Below are positions 51,343 to 58,424 of a stretch of DNA of 58,497 nucleotides, piece by piece. The DNA comes from Clostridia bacterium. GTDB taxonomy: Bacteria; Bacillota; Clostridia; Oscillospirales; CAG-272. The stretch's first letter is position 1; each line of letters starts with the position of its first letter. Where the stretch lies: contig JAFXKD010000020.1 in NCBI GenBank assembly GCA_017531925.1, forward strand, positions 1 to 58,497, given 5' to 3'. A model generated the notes under the pieces. That model searched no databases, had not been told where the DNA came from, and was given only the letters and a program-made list of their open reading frames with translations. Both the position numbers and the translations under genes were made by a program.

Positions 51343-52713
51343 TTATTCAATTCCGAGAATATGTCTTGCAACGTGAACGCCGCTAGCGGACGCGTGGGAG
51401 AGGGAGTGAGTGATACCGCTTCCGTCGCCGATGATATAAAGTCCCTTATGATGGCTTTCAAGGTTTTCGTCAACCGCGACCTCCATATTATAGAACTTAA
51501 CCTCAACTCCGTAGAGCAGGGTGTCGTCGTTTGCTGTACCGGGAGCGATCTTGTCGAGCGCGTATATCATTTCGATAATGCCGTCAAGAACTCTCTTGGG
51601 AAGCACGAGAGAAAGATCACCGGGAGTCGCCGCAAGCGTGGGCACTACGGTAGATTCCTCAATTCTCTTAACATTACTTCTTCTTCCTCTCATAAGGTCG
51701 CCAAAGCGCTGAACGATAACGCCGCCTCCAAGCATATTTGAAAGACGTGCGATATTTTCGCCGTATCCGTTGGAATCCTCAAAGGGCTCTGTGAAATGCT
51801 TTGAAACAAGGAGCGCGAAGTTTGTATTTTCCGTCTGCATTGAGGGGTCCTCGTAGGAGTGGCCGTTAACGGTAACGATACCGTTGGTGTTCTCGTTGAC
51901 CACGCTGCCCTTGGGGTTCATACAGAAGGTACGAACGTTATCCTCAAACTTTTCGGTCCTGTAAACGATCTTACTTTCGTACAGCTCGTCGGTGAGATGG
52001 GAGAAAACTGACGCGGGAAGCTCCACGCGAACGCCGATATCCACACGGTTGGATTTTTTGGGGAGATTCAACTCCTTGCACACCTTTTCCATCCACTTTG
52101 AGCCGATACGTCCAACGGAAACGATGCATTTGTCGCAGTCGAACGCGTCCTTTTTGGTGAGAACTCTGTAGCCACCGTCGTTAAGCTCGATATGCTCAAC
52201 GGGAGTATTGAAATAGAAATCCACCTTGTCCTTGAGATCGTTATAGATGTTTTCAAGAACGATATAGTTTTTGTCCGTGCCGAGATGACGAACGGATGCA
52301 TCAAGAAGATTGAGCTTGTTTTGCAAGCAGAGCTTCTTGAATTTTGAGTTCGCGGTGGAATAGAGCTTTGTGCCCTCGCCGCCATAAGCCATATTTATGT
52401 CGTCAACGTAGTGCATAAGCTCGGTAGCGCGCGCCTTTCCGATGTATTCGTAGAGCGTGCCGCCGAAATTATTGGTGATATTATACTTACCGTCGGAAAA
52501 TGCGCCCGCGCCGCCAAAGCCGCTCATAATTGAGCAGGTCTTACAGCCAATGCAGGATTTGACCTTTTTTCCGTCGATGGGACAATGCCTTTTTGCGAGG
52601 GGATGACCCGCCTCGAAAACTGCAATTTTAAGTCCCGTATTCTTTCTTGTAAGCTCGAACGCGGTAAAAATACCGCCTGGGCCGGCGCCTACGATTATAA
52701 CGTCATATTTCAT
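51343..52713 (-). CDS. FAD-dependent oxidoreductase (COG2509-like)
   Basis: A 456-residue flavoprotein. It has an N-terminal dinucleotide motif VIIVGAGPGGIFTAFEL (about 5-21), then a Cys cluster, CPIDGKKVKSCIGCKTCSIM (about 44-63), typical of this uncharacterised dehydrogenase family. It also has the GGAGAFSDGKYN motif and a C-terminal IIGDGSGITHSLSHASASG flavin-binding segment. The substrate is unknown. TATCACAATG with AAGGAG upstream gives the start. It sits behind a leader with a terminator-like hairpin. Confidence 0.88.
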   Translation of the reverse strand: MKYDVIIVGAGPGGIFTAFELTRKNTGLKIAVFEAGHPLAKRHCPIDGKKVKSCIGCKTCSIMSGFGGAGAFSDGKYNITNNFGGTLYEYIGKARATELMHYVDDINMAYGGEGTKLYSTANSKFKKLCLQNKLNLLDASVRHLGTDKNYIVLENIYNDLKDKVDFYFNTPVEHIELNDGGYRVLTKKDAFDCDKCIVSVGRIGSKWMEKVCKELNLPKKSNRVDIGVRVELPASVFSHLTDELYESKIVYRTEKFEDNVRTFCMNPKGSVVNENTNGIVTVNGHSYEDPSMQTENTNFALLVSKHFTEPFEDSNGYGENIARLSNMLGGGVIVQRFGDLMRGRRSNVKRIEESTVVPTLAATPGDLSLVLPKRVLDGIIEMIYALDKIAPGTANDDTLLYGVEVKFYNMEVAVDENLESHHKGLYIIGDGSGITHSLSHASASGVHVARHILGIE

Positions 52714-52739
52714 TGTGATATTCTCCTTTTTTGCATAAA

Positions 52740-52793
52740 AAAGCCGCTTGGACGGTCGTTCGGACTAAAATCCTCAACCACAAGCGGTCATAC
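52740..52793 (-). promoter_or_regulatory. Attenuator-like hairpin in the flavoprotein leader
   Basis: On the minus strand the leader folds as CCGCTTG ... CAAGCGG with inner pairs GGTTG/CGACC and GGA/TCC, followed by a T6 run about 8 bases before the AAGGAG site. A short ORF, ATG ACC GCT TGT GGT TGA, overlaps the 5' arm. The arrangement looks like transcription attenuation; the trigger is unknown and no named riboswitch class was recognised. Confidence 0.6.
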
Positions 52794-52813
52794 CTACGAT
52801 TTTATTCCATATC

Positions 52814-52842
52814 ATTATATAACAAATGTAGGGCGTTGTCAA
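52814..52842 (-). promoter_or_regulatory. Perfect consensus promoter of the flavoprotein gene
   Basis: On the minus strand TTGACA (52842-52837), 17 bp, TATAAT (52819-52814), about 100 bases before the start codon. Confidence 0.86.
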
Positions 52843-52899
52843 GCCTTTTTGTTTATTTTTGTATATGTTTACAAAAATTACAAAAGCATTCTTTTTTTG

Positions 52900-52928
52900 T
52901 TGACATGAATATGCTTAAGTGATACAAT
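52900..52928 (+). promoter_or_regulatory. Promoter of the YwaF-like gene
   Basis: TTGACA (52900-52905), 17 bp, TACAAT (52923-52928). It is divergent from the flavoprotein promoter, about 58 bases away. Confidence 0.82.
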
Positions 52929-52966
52929 GAAGGTAACAAAATTTGTCAAAGAAAGAAGATGTTTTG

Positions 52967-54403
52967 ATGTTTTATGTGGCTTTTGCGGCGGTTTTAGCCG
53001 TTTCTCTGCTTTTGAGTTTTCGTTCTTTGGGAAAAGAAGGTAAGAAAGTTCAACTTGATAAGCTTATAAGTGCTTTGACTGTTACGTTCATAGTGCTTTC
53101 TATGTTCGCGTTCTTTTTGCCGGACCTGTTTTGCTCTCCCATAGGTGATGCTGCGCCCCAGCTTCCTTGGGGACGCTTCCACGCGTTACTTCGTTGGATA
53201 AACGGTATAAGCTTTGTGGTGCTTCCAATGGCAGTTTTTCAAAAAAATAAGCATTTCGAGAAGATTGCAAGCTTTTTGTGCTTGCCCGTTTCGCTTTTCA
53301 ACGTTATTTTCTATTATCAGTACATATATTATTTTGTCAGAAAGCCCAACATCGGCGGCGGTCTTTACACGCTTGCGTTCGCATCGGAGGAATTCCGCGC
53401 GTTTCTTTTGAGCGTGCCCTTCAGAAGTGCTGTCTTTGGTCTTACTTGCCTTGCGCAAATTCTCGCGCTTGCGCTTTTGACATACAGAAACAGAGAAAAT
53501 CTAAGGATCAAGAAGGACGAAATCAAAAATCTCATCCTTATTCTTTTGGGTGTGACTTATATATCTCTTCCTGTGTACGTGGCTCAGTTCTTCTTTGGAC
53601 ACGTGGGCATAGAGATGCAGAGGTTTACGGTTCCTCATATTATTTGGATGATTTCAATTCCCGTTATCATCGTGGCTATCTACTTCGGATTCAGAAAGAA
53701 GTCCTATGAGACAAGATACCTGCTCGTTCTCGCGCTTTCCTGGGCGCTTATGTACCAATTCACGCAGATGTTCGGAGCCGCGGCAGAGCTTAACGTGATG
53801 AAGCTTCCGCTACAGCTTTGCAACCTCGGCTCTTATCTCTGCCTTGCGATGCTTTTACGCAGGAATGAGAAGATATATCACTTTGCACTCATCGTAAACG
53901 TCGTCGGTGCGCTTATTGCGATAATCATTCTCGATATTGTGAAAAAGGATTCCTCGCTTACTCACTTTTTCGTAATTCACTATATTGTCGAGCATACGAA
54001 GGTGTTTATTATTCCCATCCTCTGTCTTGTCCTCAAGGTGTTCAAGCCGCTTGATCTCAAGTCGCTCAAGCATTTCTCGATAGGATTTACTGTATATTGG
54101 GCATTCATCCTCGTTCTCGGAACACTTTCAAACGGATTTAAAAGAATGCCTCGGTTTTCAAATATCAATTCGTTCTTTACGGCTAATCATCTGTTTATGT
54201 TCGATAAGGACACGGCACGCGGTCTTGTAGGATTTACCGATCCGCTTTTTGAAAATTGTGTGATCAAGATTGGGTACTTCGAATTATATCCTCTAGTACA
54301 AGGACTCGTGTATATCGCTTTTATGGCATTGTGCGTTGGGGTGTTCTTCATTTTCTACGGTTTGACTACCAACCAGAGAAGGGCAGCAAAGGAAAGAAAT
54401 TGA
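52967..54403 (+). CDS. YwaF-like polytopic membrane protein
   Basis: A protein of about 478 residues with roughly twelve hydrophobic segments. The C-terminal half resembles the YwaF family (KLPLQLCNLGSYLCLAMLL, then an FVIHYIVEHTKVFIIP segment). The product is about twice the family's usual length, so it may be a fusion or duplication. Transport or sensing role unknown. The ATG at 52967 is preferred over a TTG at 52943 because the predicted transcript would start only about 8 bases before the latter. A terminator follows. Confidence 0.65.
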   Translation: MFYVAFAAVLAVSLLLSFRSLGKEGKKVQLDKLISALTVTFIVLSMFAFFLPDLFCSPIGDAAPQLPWGRFHALLRWINGISFVVLPMAVFQKNKHFEKIASFLCLPVSLFNVIFYYQYIYYFVRKPNIGGGLYTLAFASEEFRAFLLSVPFRSAVFGLTCLAQILALALLTYRNRENLRIKKDEIKNLILILLGVTYISLPVYVAQFFFGHVGIEMQRFTVPHIIWMISIPVIIVAIYFGFRKKSYETRYLLVLALSWALMYQFTQMFGAAAELNVMKLPLQLCNLGSYLCLAMLLRRNEKIYHFALIVNVVGALIAIIILDIVKKDSSLTHFFVIHYIVEHTKVFIIPILCLVLKVFKPLDLKSLKHFSIGFTVYWAFILVLGTLSNGFKRMPRFSNINSFFTANHLFMFDKDTARGLVGFTDPLFENCVIKIGYFELYPLVQGLVYIAFMALCVGVFFIFYGLTTNQRRAAKERN

Positions 54404-54418
54404 TATTTTTGATAAAAA

Positions 54419-54446
54419 CAAAGCTCATCTGCGGATGGGCTTTTTG
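54419..54446 (+). terminator. Terminator after the YwaF-like gene
   Basis: AAGCTCATC/GATGGGCTT stem, one G-T pair, followed by TTTTGCTTT. Confidence 0.85.
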
Positions 54447-54494
54447 CTTTGTTGAAAAATAATGAAAAAACTTAAAAAAATATTAAAAAATCTC

Positions 54495-54523
54495 TTGACA
54501 AATGGGGATTTTAGGTATATAAT
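54495..54523 (+). promoter_or_regulatory. Perfect consensus promoter of feoA
   Basis: TTGACA (54495-54500), 17 bp, TATAAT (54518-54523). The predicted start site (~54530) falls at the first operator palindrome, so a bound repressor would block transcription. Confidence 0.86.
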
Positions 54524-54529
54524 AGCCTA

Positions 54530-54548
54530 CGGTTAGCATAGGCTAACT
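54530..54548 (+). promoter_or_regulatory. Metal-regulator operator, copy 1 (before feoA)
   Basis: CGGTTAGCATAGGCTAACT: arms GTTAGC and GCTAAC around four bases. The shape resembles DtxR/IdeR/MntR-type boxes (TTAGG...CCTAA class), a family that often represses feo genes when iron is sufficient. The regulator gene itself is not in the window. Confidence 0.72.
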
Positions 54549-54577
54549 AATGGAGCGGAGCGAAAGGAGACAGCACT

Positions 54578-54796
54578 ATGACACTTAAAAATGCGGAGCT
54601 TGGAAAAGAATACGTGATCAAGAGCATCGTTACGGATGACGAGGAGCTCGATGCATTTTTGTTCTCACTCGGCTGCTATAGCGGAGAGCGTATAACTGTG
54701 GTATCTGCGCGCCGCGGAGGATGTGTCGTTTCCATTAAGGATGCGCGCTACAGTATAGATCTTCAGCTGGCAGATGCTATTGAGGTCGAGGAATAA
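54578..54796 (+). CDS. feoA: Ferrous iron transport protein A
   Basis: A 72-residue SH3-like accessory protein of FeoB. The pattern of an N-terminal L..AELGKEYVIKSI strand, LGCYSGERITVV and the C-terminal YSIDLQLADAIEVEE is typical. AAAGGAGA precedes the ATG. It is followed by a terminator hairpin and operator copy 2, then feoB. Confidence 0.93.
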   Translation: MTLKNAELGKEYVIKSIVTDDEELDAFLFSLGCYSGERITVVSARRGGCVVSIKDARYSIDLQLADAIEVEE

Positions 54797-54818
54797 AAGG
54801 GAACACCTTTTATTTTTT
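54794..54818 (+). terminator. Intrinsic terminator between feoA and feoB
   Basis: TAAAAGG/CCTTTTA stem with loop GAACA, then TTTTTT. The 5' arm overlaps the feoA stop codon. The stem is AT-rich and short, so partial read-through is expected. Confidence 0.7.
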
Positions 54819-54824
54819 GGAAGC

Positions 54825-54843
54825 GAGTTAGCACAGGCTAACC
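54825..54843 (-). promoter_or_regulatory. Metal-regulator operator, copy 2 (before feoB)
   Basis: Reads AGTTAGCACAGGCTAACCG on the plus strand; its reverse complement CGGTTAGC....GCTAACT matches copy 1 in both arms and flanks. It lies 53 bases before the feoB start. No clear promoter with usable spacing was found next to it. Confidence 0.7.
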
Positions 54844-54895
54844 GCAAATATTGATCAGTTTAAAAATTAGTTTATATAAATCGGAGGAGAAATCT

Positions 54896-56911
54896 ATGAG
54901 AATTGCCTTAACGGGCAACCCGAACTCTGGTAAGACCACAATGTACAACGCGCTCACCGGCAGAAACGAAAAGGTCGGAAACTGGGCGGGCGTTACGGTT
55001 GACAAGAAGGAGCATCCAATAAAAAGCGTATATACGGGCGGCAAGGAGCTTATTGCCGTTGACCTTCCCGGCGCGTATTCTATGTCCCCCTTTACTAACG
55101 AGGAGAGCGTAACGAGCGACTATGTAAAGAACGAAAGCCCCGACGTTATCATCAATATAGTTGATGCGTCTAATCTTTCAAGAAGCCTTTTCTTCACTAC
55201 TCAGCTCCTTGAGCTTGGTATTCCCGTTGTGGTCGCGCTTAATAAGAGCGACGTGAACGAGAAGAAGGAAACTAAGATCGACGTTGAGCTTCTCTCAAAA
55301 AAGCTCGGATGTCCCATCATCAACACCGTTTCAACGAGCGGAGACGGACTTAAGGAGCTTATCTCGACCGCGGCATCCTGCGCAGGTAAGATACAGGGTG
55401 CTCCTTATAAAGAGGGTAAGATTGACCTCACGAGCAAGGATTCCGTAATTGCGGCTGACAGAAAGAGATTTGATTTTGTAAATAAGATAGTCAAAGATGT
55501 CGAGGAGAGAAAGGTGCTTACAAGGGACGTCAGCCTTTCCGACAAGATAGACGATATCCTTACCAACAAATGGCTCGGAATACCGATTTTTGCGGCAGTT
55601 ATGTTCCTTGTGTTCTATATTTCGCAGTCAACGCTCGGCGCTTGGATTGCCGATGGAGTTGAGATAGGCGACACGTTCATACCTGGTCTTGTTCCTCTCC
55701 TTAAGGGATTTCAGGGCTTGGTTGCAGAGCTCTTGGCGGATTCTAATCCTTTGCTTTCGGCAATACTTGTTAACGGCGTGATCGGAGGCGTTGTTGCTGT
55801 AGTTGGATTTTTGCCCCTTGTTATGGTGCTTTATTTCCTCCTTGCGCTTCTTGAGGATTGCGGATATATGAGCCGCGTTGCGGTAGTTCTCGATCCCATC
55901 TTTAAGAGAGTAGGACTTTCCGGTAAGTCGGTAATTCCTTTCGTTATCACGGTAGGATGTGCGGTTCCCGGCGTTATGGCAAGCCGTACCATCAAGAATG
56001 AGCGCGAAAGACGTGCAACGGCAATGCTTGCGCCCTTTATGCCCTGCGGCGCGAAGATCCCCGTAATTTCTCTTTTTGCGGGTGCATTCTTTGATAATGC
56101 TTGGTGGGTGAGCGCGCTTATGTACTTCTGCGGAATTGCGATCATATTCTTTGGTGCGCTTTTGGTAAATAAGATCACGGGTCATAAGGCTCGCAAATCC
56201 TTCTTTATCATTGAGCTTCCCGAATACAAAATGCCCTCCTTCTGGGGCGCATTCAAATCGATGTGCGCGCGCGGATGGTCATACATAGTTAAGGCGGCAA
56301 CCATCATTTTGCTTTGCAATATGGTGGTTCAGATCATGCAGACGTTCGATTGGAGCTTTAAGGTCGCCGAGAGTGCAGATGCTTCTATTCTCGCGTCCAT
56401 CGCAGGACCCTTTGCATATATTCTTGTACCCGTTGTCGGAGTTCTTTCTTGGGAGCTTGCTGCAGCGGCTATCACGGGCTTTATCGCAAAGGAGAACGTA
56501 GTCGGAACGCTTGCCGTTTGCTTCGTCGGTCTTGAGAACCTCATTGACACCGAGGAGCTTGAGATGATGGAGGGCGCGGGCGCTGAGGTTGCGGGAATAC
56601 TTGCGATCACCAAGGTTGCGGCTCTTGCATATCTTATGTTCAATCTTTTCACACCTCCTTGCTTTGCCGCAATAGGCGCTATGAATGCGGAGATGAAGAG
56701 CTCAAAGTGGCTTTGGGGCGGTATCGGACTTCAGCTTGGAGTGGGATATACTGTGTCTTATCTCGTATATACCGTCGGCACGCTTCTTACAGATCCCTCG
56801 CTTCTCAGCATACCTGCTGCAATAGTCGGCGGTATTATAGTCGCTGCTTTCGTAGGTGTCATCTCCGGACTTATTCACAATACCAACAAAAAGCTTAAGG
56901 CAAGATCATAG
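54896..56911 (+). CDS. feoB: Ferrous iron transporter FeoB
   Basis: Inner-membrane Fe(II) transporter with a cytoplasmic G domain, 671 residues. G motifs are GNPNSGKT (8-15), DLPGAYSM (G3) and NKSD (G4). The membrane part has paired Gate segments (LEDCGYMSRVAVVLDPIFKRVGLSGKSVIP and GAKIPVISLFAGAFF) and the core motif SWELAAAAITGFIAKENVVGTL. The ATG at 54896 with CGGAGGAG is chosen over a TTG at 54851. Confidence 0.98.
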   Translation: MRIALTGNPNSGKTTMYNALTGRNEKVGNWAGVTVDKKEHPIKSVYTGGKELIAVDLPGAYSMSPFTNEESVTSDYVKNESPDVIINIVDASNLSRSLFFTTQLLELGIPVVVALNKSDVNEKKETKIDVELLSKKLGCPIINTVSTSGDGLKELISTAASCAGKIQGAPYKEGKIDLTSKDSVIAADRKRFDFVNKIVKDVEERKVLTRDVSLSDKIDDILTNKWLGIPIFAAVMFLVFYISQSTLGAWIADGVEIGDTFIPGLVPLLKGFQGLVAELLADSNPLLSAILVNGVIGGVVAVVGFLPLVMVLYFLLALLEDCGYMSRVAVVLDPIFKRVGLSGKSVIPFVITVGCAVPGVMASRTIKNERERRATAMLAPFMPCGAKIPVISLFAGAFFDNAWWVSALMYFCGIAIIFFGALLVNKITGHKARKSFFIIELPEYKMPSFWGAFKSMCARGWSYIVKAATIILLCNMVVQIMQTFDWSFKVAESADASILASIAGPFAYILVPVVGVLSWELAAAAITGFIAKENVVGTLAVCFVGLENLIDTEELEMMEGAGAEVAGILAITKVAALAYLMFNLFTPPCFAAIGAMNAEMKSSKWLWGGIGLQLGVGYTVSYLVYTVGTLLTDPSLLSIPAAIVGGIIVAAFVGVISGLIHNTNKKLKARS

Positions 56912-56940
56912 AAAGCAATTGAAATAGAAAGTGGCAACTC

Positions 56941-56969
56941 TTGACAGAGCTTTGCGGCTGTGATATAAT
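56941..56969 (+). promoter_or_regulatory. Perfect consensus promoter downstream of feoB
   Basis: TTGACA (56941-56946), 17 bp, TATAAT (56964-56969). It serves the small membrane gene and the FeoB-associated gene separately from feoB; no GTTAGC operator is present here. Confidence 0.86.
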
Positions 56970-56993
56970 ATAAAAAAACACAGGAGAGCAGAT

Positions 56994-57287
56994 ATGGAAA
57001 AGAATAAGAAAAAATGGAGCGACGAGCCTCTTTCCAATAAGATCGTTACGGTTATTTCTGTAGTTATTGCATTGGCAGTTATCGTGCTCGGTATTTTGCA
57101 GATATTCAACGTGTGGAGTTTTGCTGTTGATATCAGTATTCCGTTGATGGGCTTGAACATGCTCTGTCAGACGTATATAATGTGGAATCACAACAGAAAG
57201 GCAGCATATTTTAATCTTGCCTGCGCTATCTTCGTTTTCATTTGCTCAGTGTTTGTTTTACTTACGAAATATTATTTTAAGATATGA
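56994..57287 (+). CDS. Small two-segment membrane protein linked to feo, unknown
   Basis: A 97-residue protein with a charged N-terminus (KNKKKWSDEPLSNK) and two or three hydrophobic segments (about 17-37, 45-58 and 72-92). No metal-binding cluster is evident. No family is recognised with confidence. AGGAG lies 7 bases before the ATG. Its TGA overlaps the ATG of the FeoB-associated gene, which suggests coupled translation and a possible role in ferrous iron uptake. Confidence 0.75.
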   Translation: MEKNKKKWSDEPLSNKIVTVISVVIALAVIVLGILQIFNVWSFAVDISIPLMGLNMLCQTYIMWNHNRKAAYFNLACAIFVFICSVFVLLTKYYFKI

Positions 57288-57436
57288 AACCAATTGATAT
57301 TATTATAATTTTAGCCCTGGCGGCGATAGCTCTCGGCATCATCCTTTATATCCGAAGGGAAAAGAAAAAGGGTAGCAAGTGCGTGGGCTGTCCCTACGGA
57401 AAGAGCTGCTCGGGCAATTGCTCGGAAAAGAAATAA
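57284..57436 (+). CDS. FeoB-associated Cys-rich membrane protein
   Basis: A 50-residue peptide: one membrane helix (IDIIIILALAAIALGIILYI, residues 4-23), a basic stretch and a Cys-rich tail (CVGCPYGKSC, then CSGNC). This is the pattern of the FeoB-associated Cys-rich family (PF12669-like), thought to aid Fe(II) handling. It overlaps the preceding gene by 4 bases (ATGA) and ends at a strong terminator. Confidence 0.9.
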   Translation: MKPIDIIIILALAAIALGIILYIRREKKKGSKCVGCPYGKSCSGNCSEKK

Positions 57437-57465
57437 GCAAAAAAAGATAAATATAAATCCAAATA

Positions 57466-57491
57466 AAAAAGCCGCGGAACCGCGGCTTTTT
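57466..57491 (+). terminator. Terminator after the feo cluster (bidirectional)
   Basis: Perfect 12-bp stem AAAAAGCCGCGG/CCGCGGCTTTTT with an AA loop, shared with the convergent gene at 57501. Confidence 0.93.
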
Positions 57492-57500
57492 GCGTGTAAT

Positions 57501-58169
57501 TTATTTAAAGAGTATTCCGCCAACGTCGGCGAGTGGGGCATCGCAAAGCTCAACAACGCGCTTTCCGTATTTTTCGATAAAAGCGCGGATGCGCTCGCCG
57601 TCGGGGTGGTATTCAAGTGAGCCGCAGAAATAGACCGCGTTATCTGTCACACCCGACGCACCGCCTATAAAGCCGTAACCGTAGGGCGGAAGGGAAATGC
57701 TCCCCGCACCGATCAAAAGCGCATCGATCCCGATCTCACAAGCGGCGGTATAAATACCTTCGTCAGCGGTTATTATCGCTTTGCCGCTCACTATACAGGT
57801 CGAGCAATGCGCATAGCCCTGGGCGACGCGGTGGATGGTATAGCCGTTATCTTCAAGATATTTCAAAACGGTTTTTGACGCGTGCTTTACGTTGCAAAAC
57901 GCGTGCGAGCCCACCACAGCGATATTCAAAAGAACGTCGTGCGGATATTTTGCGCCCATATGCTCGCTAATGCTTTCAAATTCACCGTTAATCAAATAAT
58001 CCTCGTGCTTGAAGATCTTACCGTTCACGTCCAAGAGCAGCATATCCGCGTGCGTGTCCGTGGGATCATCAAGCGCAGAAAAGGGAGCAAGTAAGATCAC
58101 TTCAAATCCCTCTTGCTTTAGAGCTTCGATTATTCTGTTGTCCGCCTTTTGATTGATATACGCGAGCAT
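57501..58169 (-). CDS. DUF6873-like protein (GME/arginine-deiminase-type fold)
   Basis: A 222-residue cytoplasmic protein. Features are an N-terminal INQKADNRIIEALKQEGFEV, a DVLLNIAVVGSHAFCN segment, a QGYAHCSTCIVSGKAIITADEGI block and a glycine-rich GYGFIGGASGV region. The QGY..C.T.IV...AIIT.DEGI block is similar to uncharacterised clostridial proteins of DUF6873, related to the guanidine-modifying enzyme superfamily. Function unknown. CGGAGG precedes the start. Family assignment is from memory and moderate. Confidence 0.6.
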   Translation of the reverse strand: MLAYINQKADNRIIEALKQEGFEVILLAPFSALDDPTDTHADMLLLDVNGKIFKHEDYLINGEFESISEHMGAKYPHDVLLNIAVVGSHAFCNVKHASKTVLKYLEDNGYTIHRVAQGYAHCSTCIVSGKAIITADEGIYTAACEIGIDALLIGAGSISLPPYGYGFIGGASGVTDNAVYFCGSLEYHPDGERIRAFIEKYGKRVVELCDAPLADVGGILFK

Positions 58170-58311
58170 TTTTACCTCCGATGTAGAATTTGGGGTTTAG
58201 GGAGGAGTTAGTTAGACCTTGGATCGTACTTTTTTCGAGAAAAAAGTACCAAAAAAGCTTTCATCAGCTTCGCGGCAGCAGACCTTTGGTTTGTGTAAAA
58301 CCGACTAAATC

Positions 58312-58381
58312 CGCGCAAATTGTACCAACGAGTTGGTACTGAAAATTTTTCTCGTCACCTCGAAAAATTGTAATTTGCTAC
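58312..58381 (-). repeat. Core Y-module, copy D
   Basis: Outer stem GCAAATT (58315-58321)/AATTTGC (58372-58378). Hairpin B is GTACCAAC (58322-58329)/GTTGGTAC (58332-58339). Hairpin A is AATTTTTC (58344-58351)/GAAAAATT (58362-58369). Both hairpins differ in sequence from copies A and B but pair fully. Confidence 0.87.
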
Positions 58382-58424
58382 ACAGCACGAAGCCTATTTG
58401 CAGGAGTTATGGCTACACTTTACG

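Noticed and set aside
52740..52793. Guanidine-II, preQ1 or fluoride riboswitch in the flavoprotein leader
   Set aside because: None of the conserved sequence cores of these classes could be matched; only a terminator-like hairpin is supported.
54851..54880. TTGATC-18-TATAAA as an internal feoB promoter
   Set aside because: Its start site would fall within or after the feoB ribosome site, so it could not make a translatable mRNA.
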